Origin: Burkholderiales bacterium
Lineage (GTDB): Bacteria > Pseudomonadota > Gammaproteobacteria > Burkholderiales > SG8-41
Length of the DNA: 64,000 bases
NCBI GenBank assembly: GCA_019744975.1
Contig: JAIETP010000006.1
Coordinates: 62,001 to 126,000, forward strand
Direction of reading: 5' to 3'
Part shown: piece by piece, positions 26,350 through 35,297 of the stretch
How the letters are laid out: each line of letters begins with the position of its first letter
Position numbering within the stretch: position 1 is the first letter of the stretch
The notes under the pieces: generated by a model
Told to the model about the DNA's origin: nothing
What the model saw: only the letters and a program-made list of their open reading frames with translations
The model's database searches: none
Position numbers and translations under genes: made by a program

Positions 26350-27690
26350 ATGCGACTGCTGATTCTCAGTTTCTCATATGCCCCACGCGCCAATCCCCGG
26401 GCAACGCGCTGGACCACTCTGGCCGAGGAGTTCGCCCGCTCAGGTCACTCGGTACTGGTCATCACTTCATGGCAACAAGGCTTGCCGGAGCAGGAAACCG
26501 TCAACGGTGTGCAGATTTATCGCGTCGGCATGCAATTTCTGGAGCACCTGCGGCGGAAGATCTCGGCTAACCAGCCTAAGGGCACGGACAAGGCAGTCGC
26601 CGGTTCCACGGGCCCGGCTGAGGCAACTGCGCAGGCCGGCATATTCTTGCGCCTGCTGAAAATGCTGAATCAGGGCCTATGGCGCAAGCTCTGGTGGCCG
26701 GACAGTACCTGTATATGGTTGCGGCCGGCGCTCAATACTGCACGCCGGCTTTTGGCGGAGCAGCCTGCGGATGTCATCATTTCGGTATCTCCGACATTTT
26801 CAGCAGTGGTTGCAGGCCATCTTCTCGCCCACAATAGACAACGCTGCCGGCGCTGGATCATCGATCTCGGCGACCCATTCAGTTTCATGGAGCAGGCCGC
26901 TCCAAATAACATCTGGCTTTACGGCGGACTCAATCGCTGGTTCGAAAAACGCGCATTTCTCCGCGCGGACGGAATTTCAGTGACGACTGCCGGCACACGG
27001 GAAATGTATGCCCGGCTGTATCCGGAATGCGCCGGAAAAATCACGGTGATCCCGCCGCTGCTGTCGCCATCGCCCGAACCAATGGCCTCCGGCCCTTTTT
27101 TCCCGAATCCTGCCGCCACACGACTCGTTTTCATCGGCACCCTTTACCGCCATCTGCGGCGGCCCGATTATTTGCTGCAGCTGTTTTCCGCCATGCTGCA
27201 AGCCCGGCCTGAATTCAACGCTGAACTGCATTTGATCGGGGATACACATGAATGCCGGGAGAGCCTTGCCTCTTACCAGCAACGCCTCGGAACCAGACTG
27301 GTCATACATGGCCCGGTCGACCGGAGCATGGCCGCGCAGGCCATGACGGAAGCCGACATCCTGGTCAATCTCGGCAATGAAACCGCATATCAGTTGCCGA
27401 GCAAACTTGTCGAATATGCGGCCACAGGCAAGCGGATTGTGAATATTTCCAGCCTTGCTTCAGACAGTTCAACCGATTTTCTTAAAAGTTACCCCGTTGC
27501 GCTGTGCCTTCAGGATCAGGGCGCTGTACCATCGGCTGGGCAAATCATGGAGTTTTCCAGATTTTGCGGGGATCGGACTCACCGCGAAATCGATGCATCC
27601 GCAATCGAGAATTTTTTGCGCCCGTTCAGCTTGCGGGTTGTGGCCGGACGCTACGGCAGTTTGTTTGGATTCCCATTGCCGCGCCCATAA
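26350..27690 (+). CDS. GT4-type glycosyltransferase (WbuB-like)
   Basis: The product has 446 residues from ATG 26350. The frame is open back to 25708, but that region belongs to the heparinase gene in another frame. The N-terminus MRLLILSFSYAPRANPRATR is the typical GT4 opening that contacts the acceptor. It continues with VLVITSW, a donor-domain start at VFIGTLYRHLRRPDYLLQLF and an end-motif region DILVNLGNETAYQLPSKLVEY. It likely adds one sugar of the repeat unit on the cytoplasmic side. An 83-base gap follows, in which I see no clear signal, before the large fusion gene. Confidence 0.86.
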   Translation: MRLLILSFSYAPRANPRATRWTTLAEEFARSGHSVLVITSWQQGLPEQETVNGVQIYRVGMQFLEHLRRKISANQPKGTDKAVAGSTGPAEATAQAGIFLRLLKMLNQGLWRKLWWPDSTCIWLRPALNTARRLLAEQPADVIISVSPTFSAVVAGHLLAHNRQRCRRWIIDLGDPFSFMEQAAPNNIWLYGGLNRWFEKRAFLRADGISVTTAGTREMYARLYPECAGKITVIPPLLSPSPEPMASGPFFPNPAATRLVFIGTLYRHLRRPDYLLQLFSAMLQARPEFNAELHLIGDTHECRESLASYQQRLGTRLVIHGPVDRSMAAQAMTEADILVNLGNETAYQLPSKLVEYAATGKRIVNISSLASDSSTDFLKSYPVALCLQDQGAVPSAGQIMEFSRFCGDRTHREIDASAIENFLRPFSLRVVAGRYGSLFGFPLPRP

Positions 27691-27773
27691 GGTCGCGACG
27701 GAATCCTGTTCTTAAAACATGAATTTAATACCAGACCGGTTTTTTGCCGCCGCATGCGACATCGCCTGAAATA

Positions 27774-30700
27774 ATGGAATCTTCCTCAGAAATTCCGGCC
27801 TCCTCCGGGGCACCCGGCTCGGCTTCAGTGTCCGTGGTTGTGCCCTGTTACCGGTGCAGCAAAACCATTCGTCGCGCGGTAACCTCCGTTGCAGCACAAA
27901 CCTGCCGGCCCCTTGAAGTCATCCTGGTCGATGACGGCAGCGGTGACGACACACTGGAGACACTGCTCGACATACAGCGGCAATACGGGGATGTCTGGAT
28001 CAAAGTCATTCCGCTGAAGGTAAATGCCGGCGCCTCCGCTGCACGCAATGCGGGATGGGATATTGCCAAGGGTGAAATGGTCGCCTTCCTGGATGCCGAC
28101 GATGCCTGGCACCCGGAAAAAATCCGGATCCAGCATGAGTTCATGGCCACTCATCCGGAGTTCACTCTAACAGGCCACGGTCATCGCCAGCTTGATGAAG
28201 TGCCGACAGGGCACTCTCCTGCCGGACAAGTCACGCATGACGTTGTTTCGTACAACACCCTGCTCCTGTCCAACCGCTTCATCACCCCATCCGCAATGAT
28301 CCGGCGCGATGTGCCCTTCCGTTTTCAAAGCACCAAACGCCACATGGAGGATTTTCACCTGTGGCTGACCGTTGCCGCGAACGGACACCGCATCGCAATT
28401 CTTGATGCCGAACTCGCCTACATCTTCAAGGCACCTTTTGGCGAACTCGGTTTGAGCGCTGACATCGTTGCCATGGAAAAAGGCGAACTGGACTGCTATT
28501 GGAAACTGCACCAGGAGGGTCAACTCGGCATATTGCCGACACTGTCGCTTTCTGCATATTCCTGCACAAAATTCCTGCGCCGCATCGCCGTCTCCGTGCT
28601 ACTGGGACGGCGGGCGGCAATGCCATGGCTGTTTCCGCTGGTTTATCTGGCGGTAACCCATTCGACGACAGCGCTGCTGATCATTGTCGGATTGTTGGGG
28701 CGCCCCGAAATCGCGACGGACATTGCGCTGATACAAGGCGCCACGCTCGCCACTTTTTATGCGCTGTCGGCCAACGCCCGGAACCTGATTCTGCGGCAAT
28801 CATCCCCCCTGCTGGCCACCGAGGTACTTCTGGCCAGACTGCTGTTGCTGGCCCCGCTGATGGGGGCTTCACTGCTGCTTTCTCTCACCGGCACCACCGT
28901 GCCATGGTGGCTGGCCGCATGTATCGTCATCAGGCGCGGAGTCGAATGGATTAACGAGATCCATCTTTGCGAAGCAGAACTTTCGCAAAAAACGCAGTTC
29001 GCCGTTTCATTCCTGCTGCTGCAGTGCATGCTCTTTTCCCTGGCGGCAGCGAGCCTGGCCTTCGATTGGCCGTTTGCGATGCCCGTCATGATGTTGTGGG
29101 CGATTCTGCCGCTGCTATTCAGCATCCGCTTTCTCGGGACTGCCTCTCACGCCACCCTTCAATCCCTGAAACGCATTTTTGGGGTTCTCACATCCCATGT
29201 CGGATCTACGCTGATCATCGGTTTGCGCATCTACGCGCTCCGGATTCTTGTCGTGCTGATGGTGGCCAAGGACGTTGCGGGGGATTTGTTCACGGCCATG
29301 GCCATCGGCAGCTTTCTGGGTACGTTGTTTGCCAATGTATTCGGCCCCAGCATAGAACTGCATCGGGAACGTGCGGGAAAAACCTACTACCCACCCGTCG
29401 TCAAGCTTGCGCTGGCAGGCAACCTTTTAACGGGCGCTTCTCTTCTCGCTGCGTTGTATTTTTTCCCGACCGCGTTCCCGTTGCTGGGAAAACCTGAATT
29501 CTTTTGGTTGTCGTGCGGGCTTTCCCTGATTGGTGGCGCGCTGATGGTCGCAGCGCAGGGAGTACGGTTGCGCCTGTTGCGCGCCAGCGACGGCCGCACG
29601 GTCTTCGGGCCGGATGTGATTATTCATATCACCATGCTCGGCACGGTACCGCTGGCCTATTACCTGTTCGGGGCGCAAGGACTCGCCAGCCTTTATCTGG
29701 TCGATGCCCTGCTGTGTTACTTTTTTTACAAGAGTTCCGAAATCGGTTTGCATCAGAACCAGCTTGCGAGGCCATTCGTGTCATCCCTTTTCCCTGCCAT
29801 ACTTTCTTTTCTGCTCGTCTTCCCGCTATTTTTTCAGCTTTCCGGAAAAATTTACAACAGCATTGATCCGGTCGTTGACTCCGGCGGTGTTCTGGCCAAT
29901 TTGCCGCTGCCGATTTCGATCATCGCCTGCTTTATGGGCATTCTCCTGCTCGCACGTTACCGTCTTGCAACCCGGTCATTCGCCTTCATCCTGATTTTTT
30001 TCGCGGTCATGCTGCTGTCCGCGGCACTTACCACCAGCGATTCCCTTGAACGCGGCAAACTTCTACTGCTGATCCAGTTTCTGTTACCGGCATTCGGACT
30101 GGTTCTCGGTGAGATGGTTGAGGACGGCAATGCGGATCCTCTGTCTACAGAGAAGGGTTTCATATGGGCGTGCGCGGCCATCATCCCTTTGCAGATACTC
30201 GCGTCCTGGATGCAGGGTCAGCTGAGCCTGTCTCATCACCTCGGACTGTTTTCGGTCTACCAGCACTGGCAATATGTGCCTGTTGTAGTCGTCTCCGCCA
30301 CCCTGATCTCAGCGTCAGCACTCCGCACAACACCCGGCTACCGCCTGCTCTCCATGGCTTTGCCATTGGCGGGTTTGATTTATGCTCTCGCCGCGTTTTC
30401 GCTGCTCGCAAGCGCTCTGGCAATCGCCGGCATAACTGGCTTGGTATTTTTCCAGAAAAAAAGTCGCTTTATGATCTGGATGATTTCCAGCTTGACTATC
30501 GCTGGTTTGGCCGGATATATGCATCTTTTGCGCGGTGAGCCTGAATTCTCAAGCAAGTTCATCTTGCCCTTGTCTCAGGAAAGTCTGCTTTCGCCTCCCT
30601 GTCTGAATGAATCCGCGCGGTTTGTTTCAAATATTGTGCGCCCTGTAGATTCGGATTGCCTTGCAAAAGGCGAGCCCCGTCACCGCCATGGCTATCTGAT

Positions 30701-31445
30701 CGCACTGCCCAAGAAAAAAATCGACGGATCCACCATGCTGATCGTAGAGGGAACGATCGTATCAGGCGGAGTTACTGTTGGCTTGGTGCAGGGGGGCAAG
30801 TGGGCACAGCAACAGAATTTTGACGCGCCAGGGCCTTTCAGAGCCGAATTAAGCCCGGGAGCGGGTGTATTTGAAGGTGTCCTGGCTAATTATTTGCCGG
30901 ATACCGCTTTCACCGAAGTCCGTATCAAGCGCATGAGCTGGGTAAGCTCTTCTCCCATTAACGGCGCAAAAAACAACGCCGAACCGACCGCCCAAACTTT
31001 ACCGGACTGGGCCAATGAATATCTGCCCATCAATCTCCAGGAACGGATTGAAGACTGGATGCTGTTCGGCCGACCAATTTTTTCCAGTACTACCAGCTTC
31101 TTTTTTGGCCACCCTCCGATGGACCGCTCTGTTAGAACCAGCGCGCATAATTACTACATCGACTTAGTCTACAACTTCGGAATAATCGCTTTGCTACCGA
31201 TTGGCGCGCTCTTCGTATACACCACCAGACTGCTGTGGCAAAGACGGAAAGATCTGTTTGAATCGCAACGGTTGCTGTGGCTGGCCATCCTGGTCGCGTT
31301 TTTTATCATCATAGACAGCAACTTCAAGGTTACGCTGCGCCAGCCCTATCCCGGAATTTTCGCCTTTTTTCTCTGGGGATTATTACTGGCACGTTTGCGA
31401 ATCCCCGGTACCGAGCGCCCTATCAACAGCAGCGGCAACCGCTAA
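27774..31445 (+). CDS. three-part fusion: GT2 glycosyltransferase, flippase-like block, O-antigen polymerase/ligase-like block
   Basis: One uninterrupted frame gives 1223 residues from ATG 27774 (a TTG at 27744 is in frame). Residues about 18-260 are a GT2 domain: VSVVVPCYR, LVDDGSGDD, SAARNAGWDIA and FLDADDAW. Residues about 285-700 form a series of ten or more hydrophobic helices resembling MOP-type flippases. Residues about 715-1205 form a second helical block ending in SAHNYYIDLVYNFG, like the HNxxL motif of WaaL/Wzy proteins. Within it, residues about 940-1060 form a soluble beta-rich insert, probably periplasmic. Such activities are normally on separate proteins. The fusion could couple sugar addition, flipping and polymerisation for one glycan. 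Domain calls rest on motif and hydropathy reading only. Confidence 0.75.
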   Translation: MESSSEIPASSGAPGSASVSVVVPCYRCSKTIRRAVTSVAAQTCRPLEVILVDDGSGDDTLETLLDIQRQYGDVWIKVIPLKVNAGASAARNAGWDIAKGEMVAFLDADDAWHPEKIRIQHEFMATHPEFTLTGHGHRQLDEVPTGHSPAGQVTHDVVSYNTLLLSNRFITPSAMIRRDVPFRFQSTKRHMEDFHLWLTVAANGHRIAILDAELAYIFKAPFGELGLSADIVAMEKGELDCYWKLHQEGQLGILPTLSLSAYSCTKFLRRIAVSVLLGRRAAMPWLFPLVYLAVTHSTTALLIIVGLLGRPEIATDIALIQGATLATFYALSANARNLILRQSSPLLATEVLLARLLLLAPLMGASLLLSLTGTTVPWWLAACIVIRRGVEWINEIHLCEAELSQKTQFAVSFLLLQCMLFSLAAASLAFDWPFAMPVMMLWAILPLLFSIRFLGTASHATLQSLKRIFGVLTSHVGSTLIIGLRIYALRILVVLMVAKDVAGDLFTAMAIGSFLGTLFANVFGPSIELHRERAGKTYYPPVVKLALAGNLLTGASLLAALYFFPTAFPLLGKPEFFWLSCGLSLIGGALMVAAQGVRLRLLRASDGRTVFGPDVIIHITMLGTVPLAYYLFGAQGLASLYLVDALLCYFFYKSSEIGLHQNQLARPFVSSLFPAILSFLLVFPLFFQLSGKIYNSIDPVVDSGGVLANLPLPISIIACFMGILLLARYRLATRSFAFILIFFAVMLLSAALTTSDSLERGKLLLLIQFLLPAFGLVLGEMVEDGNADPLSTEKGFIWACAAIIPLQILASWMQGQLSLSHHLGLFSVYQHWQYVPVVVVSATLISASALRTTPGYRLLSMALPLAGLIYALAAFSLLASALAIAGITGLVFFQKKSRFMIWMISSLTIAGLAGYMHLLRGEPEFSSKFILPLSQESLLSPPCLNESARFVSNIVRPVDSDCLAKGEPRHRHGYLIALPKKKIDGSTMLIVEGTIVSGGVTVGLVQGGKWAQQQNFDAPGPFRAELSPGAGVFEGVLANYLPDTAFTEVRIKRMSWVSSSPINGAKNNAEPTAQTLPDWANEYLPINLQERIEDWMLFGRPIFSSTTSFFFGHPPMDRSVRTSAHNYYIDLVYNFGIIALLPIGALFVYTTRLLWQRRKDLFESQRLLWLAILVAFFIIIDSNFKVTLRQPYPGIFAFFLWGLLLARLRIPGTERPINSSGNR

Positions 31446-31450
31446 CTACC

Positions 31451-32242
31451 ATGCCTGTTGCCTTGAACCCTCACGAGCCTGTCACTTTGTCCGTGGTAAG
31501 CCACGGGCAGGGCCATTTGATCGATACCCTGTTCCGGGACCTGAGAGCACATTGCGGATCGGGCATTGAGGTGACGCTGACACTGAATCTGCCTGAAACG
31601 CTCCCCTTCGATCCAGCGGCGATGCCGTTCAAGGTCAGGGTAATCCGCAACCCGCAGCCCAAGGGTTTCGGCGACAACCATAATGCTGCGTTTGCGTCGG
31701 GCTGCTCCGGGTATTTCTGTGTGATCAACCCCGATATTCAACTGACGGGAAATCCGTTTCCGGTTCTGATCAAAGCGCTGAATGATCCACAGGTCGGCGT
31801 CGCCGCCCCACTCATCCTCGATTCACAGCATAGGGTTGCCGACAGCGCGCGGAAGTTTCCAACCGTCCTTTCGATTCTGGGCAAGGTTTTTCATAAAAAA
31901 ACCACACCCGATTATGTGATTGCCGGTGATGTTTTATATCCGGACTGGGTTGCCGGGATGTTCATGCTGTTTCGTCGTGAAGTTTTTGCCGAGCTTCGCG
32001 GATTCGATAAAAACTATTTCCTGTATTACGAAGATGTTGATCTTTGCGCGCGTCTCCGGCTTGCGGGATATGTCACCGCACTGTGCCCGGACGTATCCGC
32101 TATTCACGATGCCCAGCGGGCGAGCCATCGCAGTTTCCGTTACCTCAAGTGGCACCTGAGCAGCCTATTGCGATTCTTTATTCTGTCCGCCCTCCGGAAA
32201 ATCAGTCCTGCCAAACCAAAAACCCGGCCCCGTGACCAATAA
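31451..32242 (+). CDS. GT2 glycosyltransferase
   Basis: From ATG 31451, five bases after the fusion gene, the product has 263 residues. It has VTLSVVSHGQ at the start, VIRNPQPKGFGDNHNAAF, the metal-binding NPDIQL in place of DxD, and YYEDVDLCARLRLAGY with the catalytic acidic pair. These features mark the rhamnosyltransferase-like WcaA/GT2 branch common in O-antigen loci. It should transfer one sugar, possibly a deoxyhexose, to a lipid-linked acceptor. A frame open to 31277 lies within the fusion gene and is not a likely start. Confidence 0.85.
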   Translation: MPVALNPHEPVTLSVVSHGQGHLIDTLFRDLRAHCGSGIEVTLTLNLPETLPFDPAAMPFKVRVIRNPQPKGFGDNHNAAFASGCSGYFCVINPDIQLTGNPFPVLIKALNDPQVGVAAPLILDSQHRVADSARKFPTVLSILGKVFHKKTTPDYVIAGDVLYPDWVAGMFMLFRREVFAELRGFDKNYFLYYEDVDLCARLRLAGYVTALCPDVSAIHDAQRASHRSFRYLKWHLSSLLRFFILSALRKISPAKPKTRPRDQ

Positions 32243-32292
32243 AAAATCTTTGCAATCACAACAAATCTGGATGCCGATACACTGAAAAACGC

Positions 32293-33339
32293 ATGCACCC
32301 GAGACTAAAAACCAATAATTTCGACTTGCTCCGGTTCCTGTTCGCCGGAAGCGTATTTCTGGTTCATGCTCATGTACTGTCGGGGCATGCCGACCTGCAG
32401 GCTTTAAGCGCGATTTTGTCCTCTGAAGTTGCCGTCCGGGGATTTTTCGTCGTCAGCGGCATTCTGGTGTTCATGAGCTTCGAGAATTCCCGAAGCCTCC
32501 GGTCTTACGCAGAGAAACGTTTGCGCCGGATTTACCCGGCCTATTTTGCCGCGGTCATGCTTGGCGCGGTGTTTCTGGTAATACTGAGCACTGCGGCGCC
32601 TTCAGACTATTTTTCCCTGGAATGGATCAAATATGTCCTGGCAAACCTGGTTTTTCTCAATTTTATCCACCCCACCTTGCCCGGCGTTTTTCCCGACAAC
32701 ATATTCCGCGAGGTCAACGGCGCGTTGTGGACGCTCAAGATTGAAGTCATGTTCTATGCAGTGATCCCGCTGATCGTACTCGCCTGCCGCCGCTTTGGAC
32801 GCCTGTGGATACTCGCCATCATCTACGCCGCCTCGGTTCTCTACACTTACATCCTTACAGGGCTTGCAGAAACCACCGGCTCACCGATGTATGTCGTGCT
32901 GGCAAGGCAGCTTCCCGGACAACTCTCTTATTTCGTTTCGGGGGCGCTGATTTATTACTATCTGGATGTTTTTGAAAAACATCTTTTCAAGTTTTTGATT
33001 CCTGCTGCCTGCGTATTGATCGCTCACAAGTTTTATCCCCTGCCTGCGCTGGAGCCTTTGGCATTGGCAACTGTGGTCGCGTTTTTCGGGTTTTTCCTTT
33101 ATGCAGGCAATTTCGGCAAACACGGGGATTTTTCCTACGGTATCTACATTCTTCATTTCCCCATTCTTCAAGTCATGGTACATGCGGGATTTTTTGAGCG
33201 GTCCCCGTATTTTGCCCTCGCCGTGGCCTGTGTTCTGGTTCTGGGGGCAGCGGTGCTGATGTGGACTTTCGTGGAAAAACGGTTTTTGCTGAGATCATCC
33301 CACTACATCACCACCGAACGCGATGCCGCCAAACAATAG
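32293..33339 (+). CDS. acyltransferase family 3 membrane protein
   Basis: The 348-residue protein begins NFDLLRFLFAGSVFLVHAH, the conserved N-terminus of acyltransferase 3 proteins with the catalytic-type His in the first helix. It continues with RRIYPAYFAAV and about ten hydrophobic helices. Members such as OafA O-acetylate glycans, moving acetyl groups from cytoplasmic acetyl-CoA across the membrane. A glycan O-acetylation role in this locus is likely. The 50-base gap upstream shows no clear promoter. The 3' end overlaps the next gene by 17 bases. Confidence 0.88.
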   Translation: MHPRLKTNNFDLLRFLFAGSVFLVHAHVLSGHADLQALSAILSSEVAVRGFFVVSGILVFMSFENSRSLRSYAEKRLRRIYPAYFAAVMLGAVFLVILSTAAPSDYFSLEWIKYVLANLVFLNFIHPTLPGVFPDNIFREVNGALWTLKIEVMFYAVIPLIVLACRRFGRLWILAIIYAASVLYTYILTGLAETTGSPMYVVLARQLPGQLSYFVSGALIYYYLDVFEKHLFKFLIPAACVLIAHKFYPLPALEPLALATVVAFFGFFLYAGNFGKHGDFSYGIYILHFPILQVMVHAGFFERSPYFALAVACVLVLGAAVLMWTFVEKRFLLRSSHYITTERDAAKQ

Positions 33340-34288
33340 CCGCATCCTGGTCACCGGGGCCACCGGCTTTGTCGGCCAGGCTTTGCTGGCGCGCCTGAAG
33401 GACTCCGAACGTCCTGTTCGCGCGGCACTGCGTTCGCCAACGTCTATTTGTGCTGCCGGCGAGAATGCCGTAGTCGGCCATATCGGCCCGGACACCGACT
33501 GGCGGCAGGCGCTGCAAAACGTCGACAGTGTTGTGCATCTGGCGGCACGCACGCATGTGCTGGATGACAGCCATGCCGACCCGCTGGCCGCATACCGGGA
33601 CATCAATGTGCTGGGTTCGGTCCGTCTGGCGCAGCAAGCTGCTGCGGCAGGTGTGCGCCGCCTGGTATTCCTGAGTTCGGTCAAGGTCAATGGCGAAGGC
33701 ACTGCCTTAAGCCCGTTTACCGAAACCGACGTGCCGGCACCACTTGACGCCTACGGCATCACAAAATTGGAAGCGGAAATCGCCCTGCGACGCATCGGTG
33801 TCGAAACAGGATTGGAGATCGTCATTCTGCGCCCGCCTTTGGTTTACGGGCCCGGCGTCAAAGGCAATCTCTTGCGGCTACTGGATCTGATCGATCGTGG
33901 AATACCTTTGCCACTGGCATCGATCCGGAATCAGCGCAGCCTGGTCAATGTCGACAATCTGGCAGATGCCATCGCGTGCTGCGTTGATGCGCCTGCCGCG
34001 GCAGGAGCAACCTACATGGTCAGTGACGGGGAAGACGTCTCCACGCCGGGTCTGGTCGGCAAACTTGCCGCAGCCATGGGCCGCTCGCCGCGGCTGCTGC
34101 CATGCCCTCCTGCCCTGCTCACTTTCGGCGCCGCCATGCTGGGAAAACACGCCTTGGCTTTGCGCCTGACCGGATCACTGGTCGTCGACAGTTCACGCAT
34201 CCGCCAGGATCTCAGTTGGCAACCACGAAGCTCGCTGGATCAAGGACTTAAGGCGATGGTGCGATGGTATCATCGCGACAAATTCTGA
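33323..34288 (+). CDS. NAD-dependent epimerase/dehydratase (WbpV/WbpK-like)
   Basis: The product has 321 residues with ILVTGATGFVGQALL as the NAD-binding loop and YGITKLEAE as the YxxxK catalytic motif of extended short-chain dehydrogenases. In Pseudomonas O-antigen loci an enzyme of this kind (WbpV or WbpK) sits directly before WbpL and WbpM and reduces UDP-4-keto-6-deoxy-GlcNAc to UDP-QuiNAc or UDP-FucNAc. The same order is seen here, so I infer the same reaction; which epimer is made cannot be decided from the sequence. Confidence 0.83.
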   Translation: MPPNNSRILVTGATGFVGQALLARLKDSERPVRAALRSPTSICAAGENAVVGHIGPDTDWRQALQNVDSVVHLAARTHVLDDSHADPLAAYRDINVLGSVRLAQQAAAAGVRRLVFLSSVKVNGEGTALSPFTETDVPAPLDAYGITKLEAEIALRRIGVETGLEIVILRPPLVYGPGVKGNLLRLLDLIDRGIPLPLASIRNQRSLVNVDNLADAIACCVDAPAAAGATYMVSDGEDVSTPGLVGKLAAAMGRSPRLLPCPPALLTFGAAMLGKHALALRLTGSLVVDSSRIRQDLSWQPRSSLDQGLKAMVRWYHRDKF

Positions 34289-34313
34289 AAACATTCCCGG
34301 ACTCACGACTATC

Positions 34314-35297
34314 GTGTGGCTCGCCATCTCCACCGTCCTGACTGCGTTTTTTGTTGCCGTGCTGAGCGTTGGCTGGCTGGCACACAGCCGTGCTGCGCGG
34401 CTGGCTCTCGACCAACCCAACGCCCGGTCACTTCATACCTCCCCGGTCCCCCGTACTGGCGGTATCGGTCTTCTGCTCGGGGTGGCCGCAGGCTGGACCT
34501 GGATTGCCCCGCATCTGCCGTGGTTATTCTGGGCCGCCCTGCTGCTGCTAATTGGGGTGTCGCTGCTGGATGATCTGCGCGGACTGTCCGCCGCCGTACG
34601 CCTGGCCACACACCTGTTTGCGGCAATGCTGATGGCATCGGCATTGCCCGCCCTGCATGAATCCTTGCTGTTGTTTGCAGTGGCGGTGCTGGCCATCGGA
34701 TGGATGTGCAATCTCTACAATTTCATGGATGGATCCGACGGGCTGGCCGGCGGCATGGCGGTATCCGGATTCCTGGTTTACGCCGTGGCTGCATGGCTCT
34801 CCGGGAGCGTCCAGTTTGCATTGCTGAATCTGGCAGTGGCCGCAGCCGCCACCGGATTCCTGGTGCACAACTTTCATCCGGCACGCATCTTTCTAGGTGA
34901 TGCCGGTGCCGTGCCGCTGGGTTTTCTGGCCGCGTCTTTTGGCATTGTCGGCTGGCTGCAACACGATTGGACCTGGTGGTTTCCGCTGCTGGTGTTTTCG
35001 CCGTTTATTGTGGATGCGAGCGTGACCCTGGCGCGACGGCAGCTGTCGGGCGCCCGTGTCTGGGAAGCCCACCGCGATCATTATTACCAGCGACTGGTGC
35101 AACTGGGACTGGGCCATCGCGGCACTGCGTTCGCAGAATATGCACTGATGGCAACAAGCGGGATAGCCGCACTGTGGGCTGTTTCTCTTGGCGAGCACCT
35201 GCGACTGGCCGTAATCGCCACCACTTGCGTTCTGTATGCCGGATTGATCTTGGTGATTGAGCGCCGATGGCGCGAATGGCAACGCCTGCATGCCTAA
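34314..35297 (+). CDS. wbpL: undecaprenyl-phosphate sugar-1-phosphate transferase (WbpL/WecA family)
   Basis: The 327-residue product starts at GTG 34314. It has the family motifs HTSPVPRTGGIG in the first cytoplasmic loop, LLDDLRGLSAAVR with the DDxxx pair, NFMDGSDGLAGG and IFLGDAGAVPLGFLA, on about ten hydrophobic helices. Enzymes of this family begin O-antigen synthesis by moving HexNAc-1-phosphate from UDP onto undecaprenyl phosphate. Its placement between WbpV/K- and WbpM-like genes argues for a FucNAc or QuiNAc primer, as in Pseudomonas aeruginosa. The last eight bases overlap wbpM. Confidence 0.9.
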   Translation: MWLAISTVLTAFFVAVLSVGWLAHSRAARLALDQPNARSLHTSPVPRTGGIGLLLGVAAGWTWIAPHLPWLFWAALLLLIGVSLLDDLRGLSAAVRLATHLFAAMLMASALPALHESLLLFAVAVLAIGWMCNLYNFMDGSDGLAGGMAVSGFLVYAVAAWLSGSVQFALLNLAVAAAATGFLVHNFHPARIFLGDAGAVPLGFLAASFGIVGWLQHDWTWWFPLLVFSPFIVDASVTLARRQLSGARVWEAHRDHYYQRLVQLGLGHRGTAFAEYALMATSGIAALWAVSLGEHLRLAVIATTCVLYAGLILVIERRWREWQRLHA

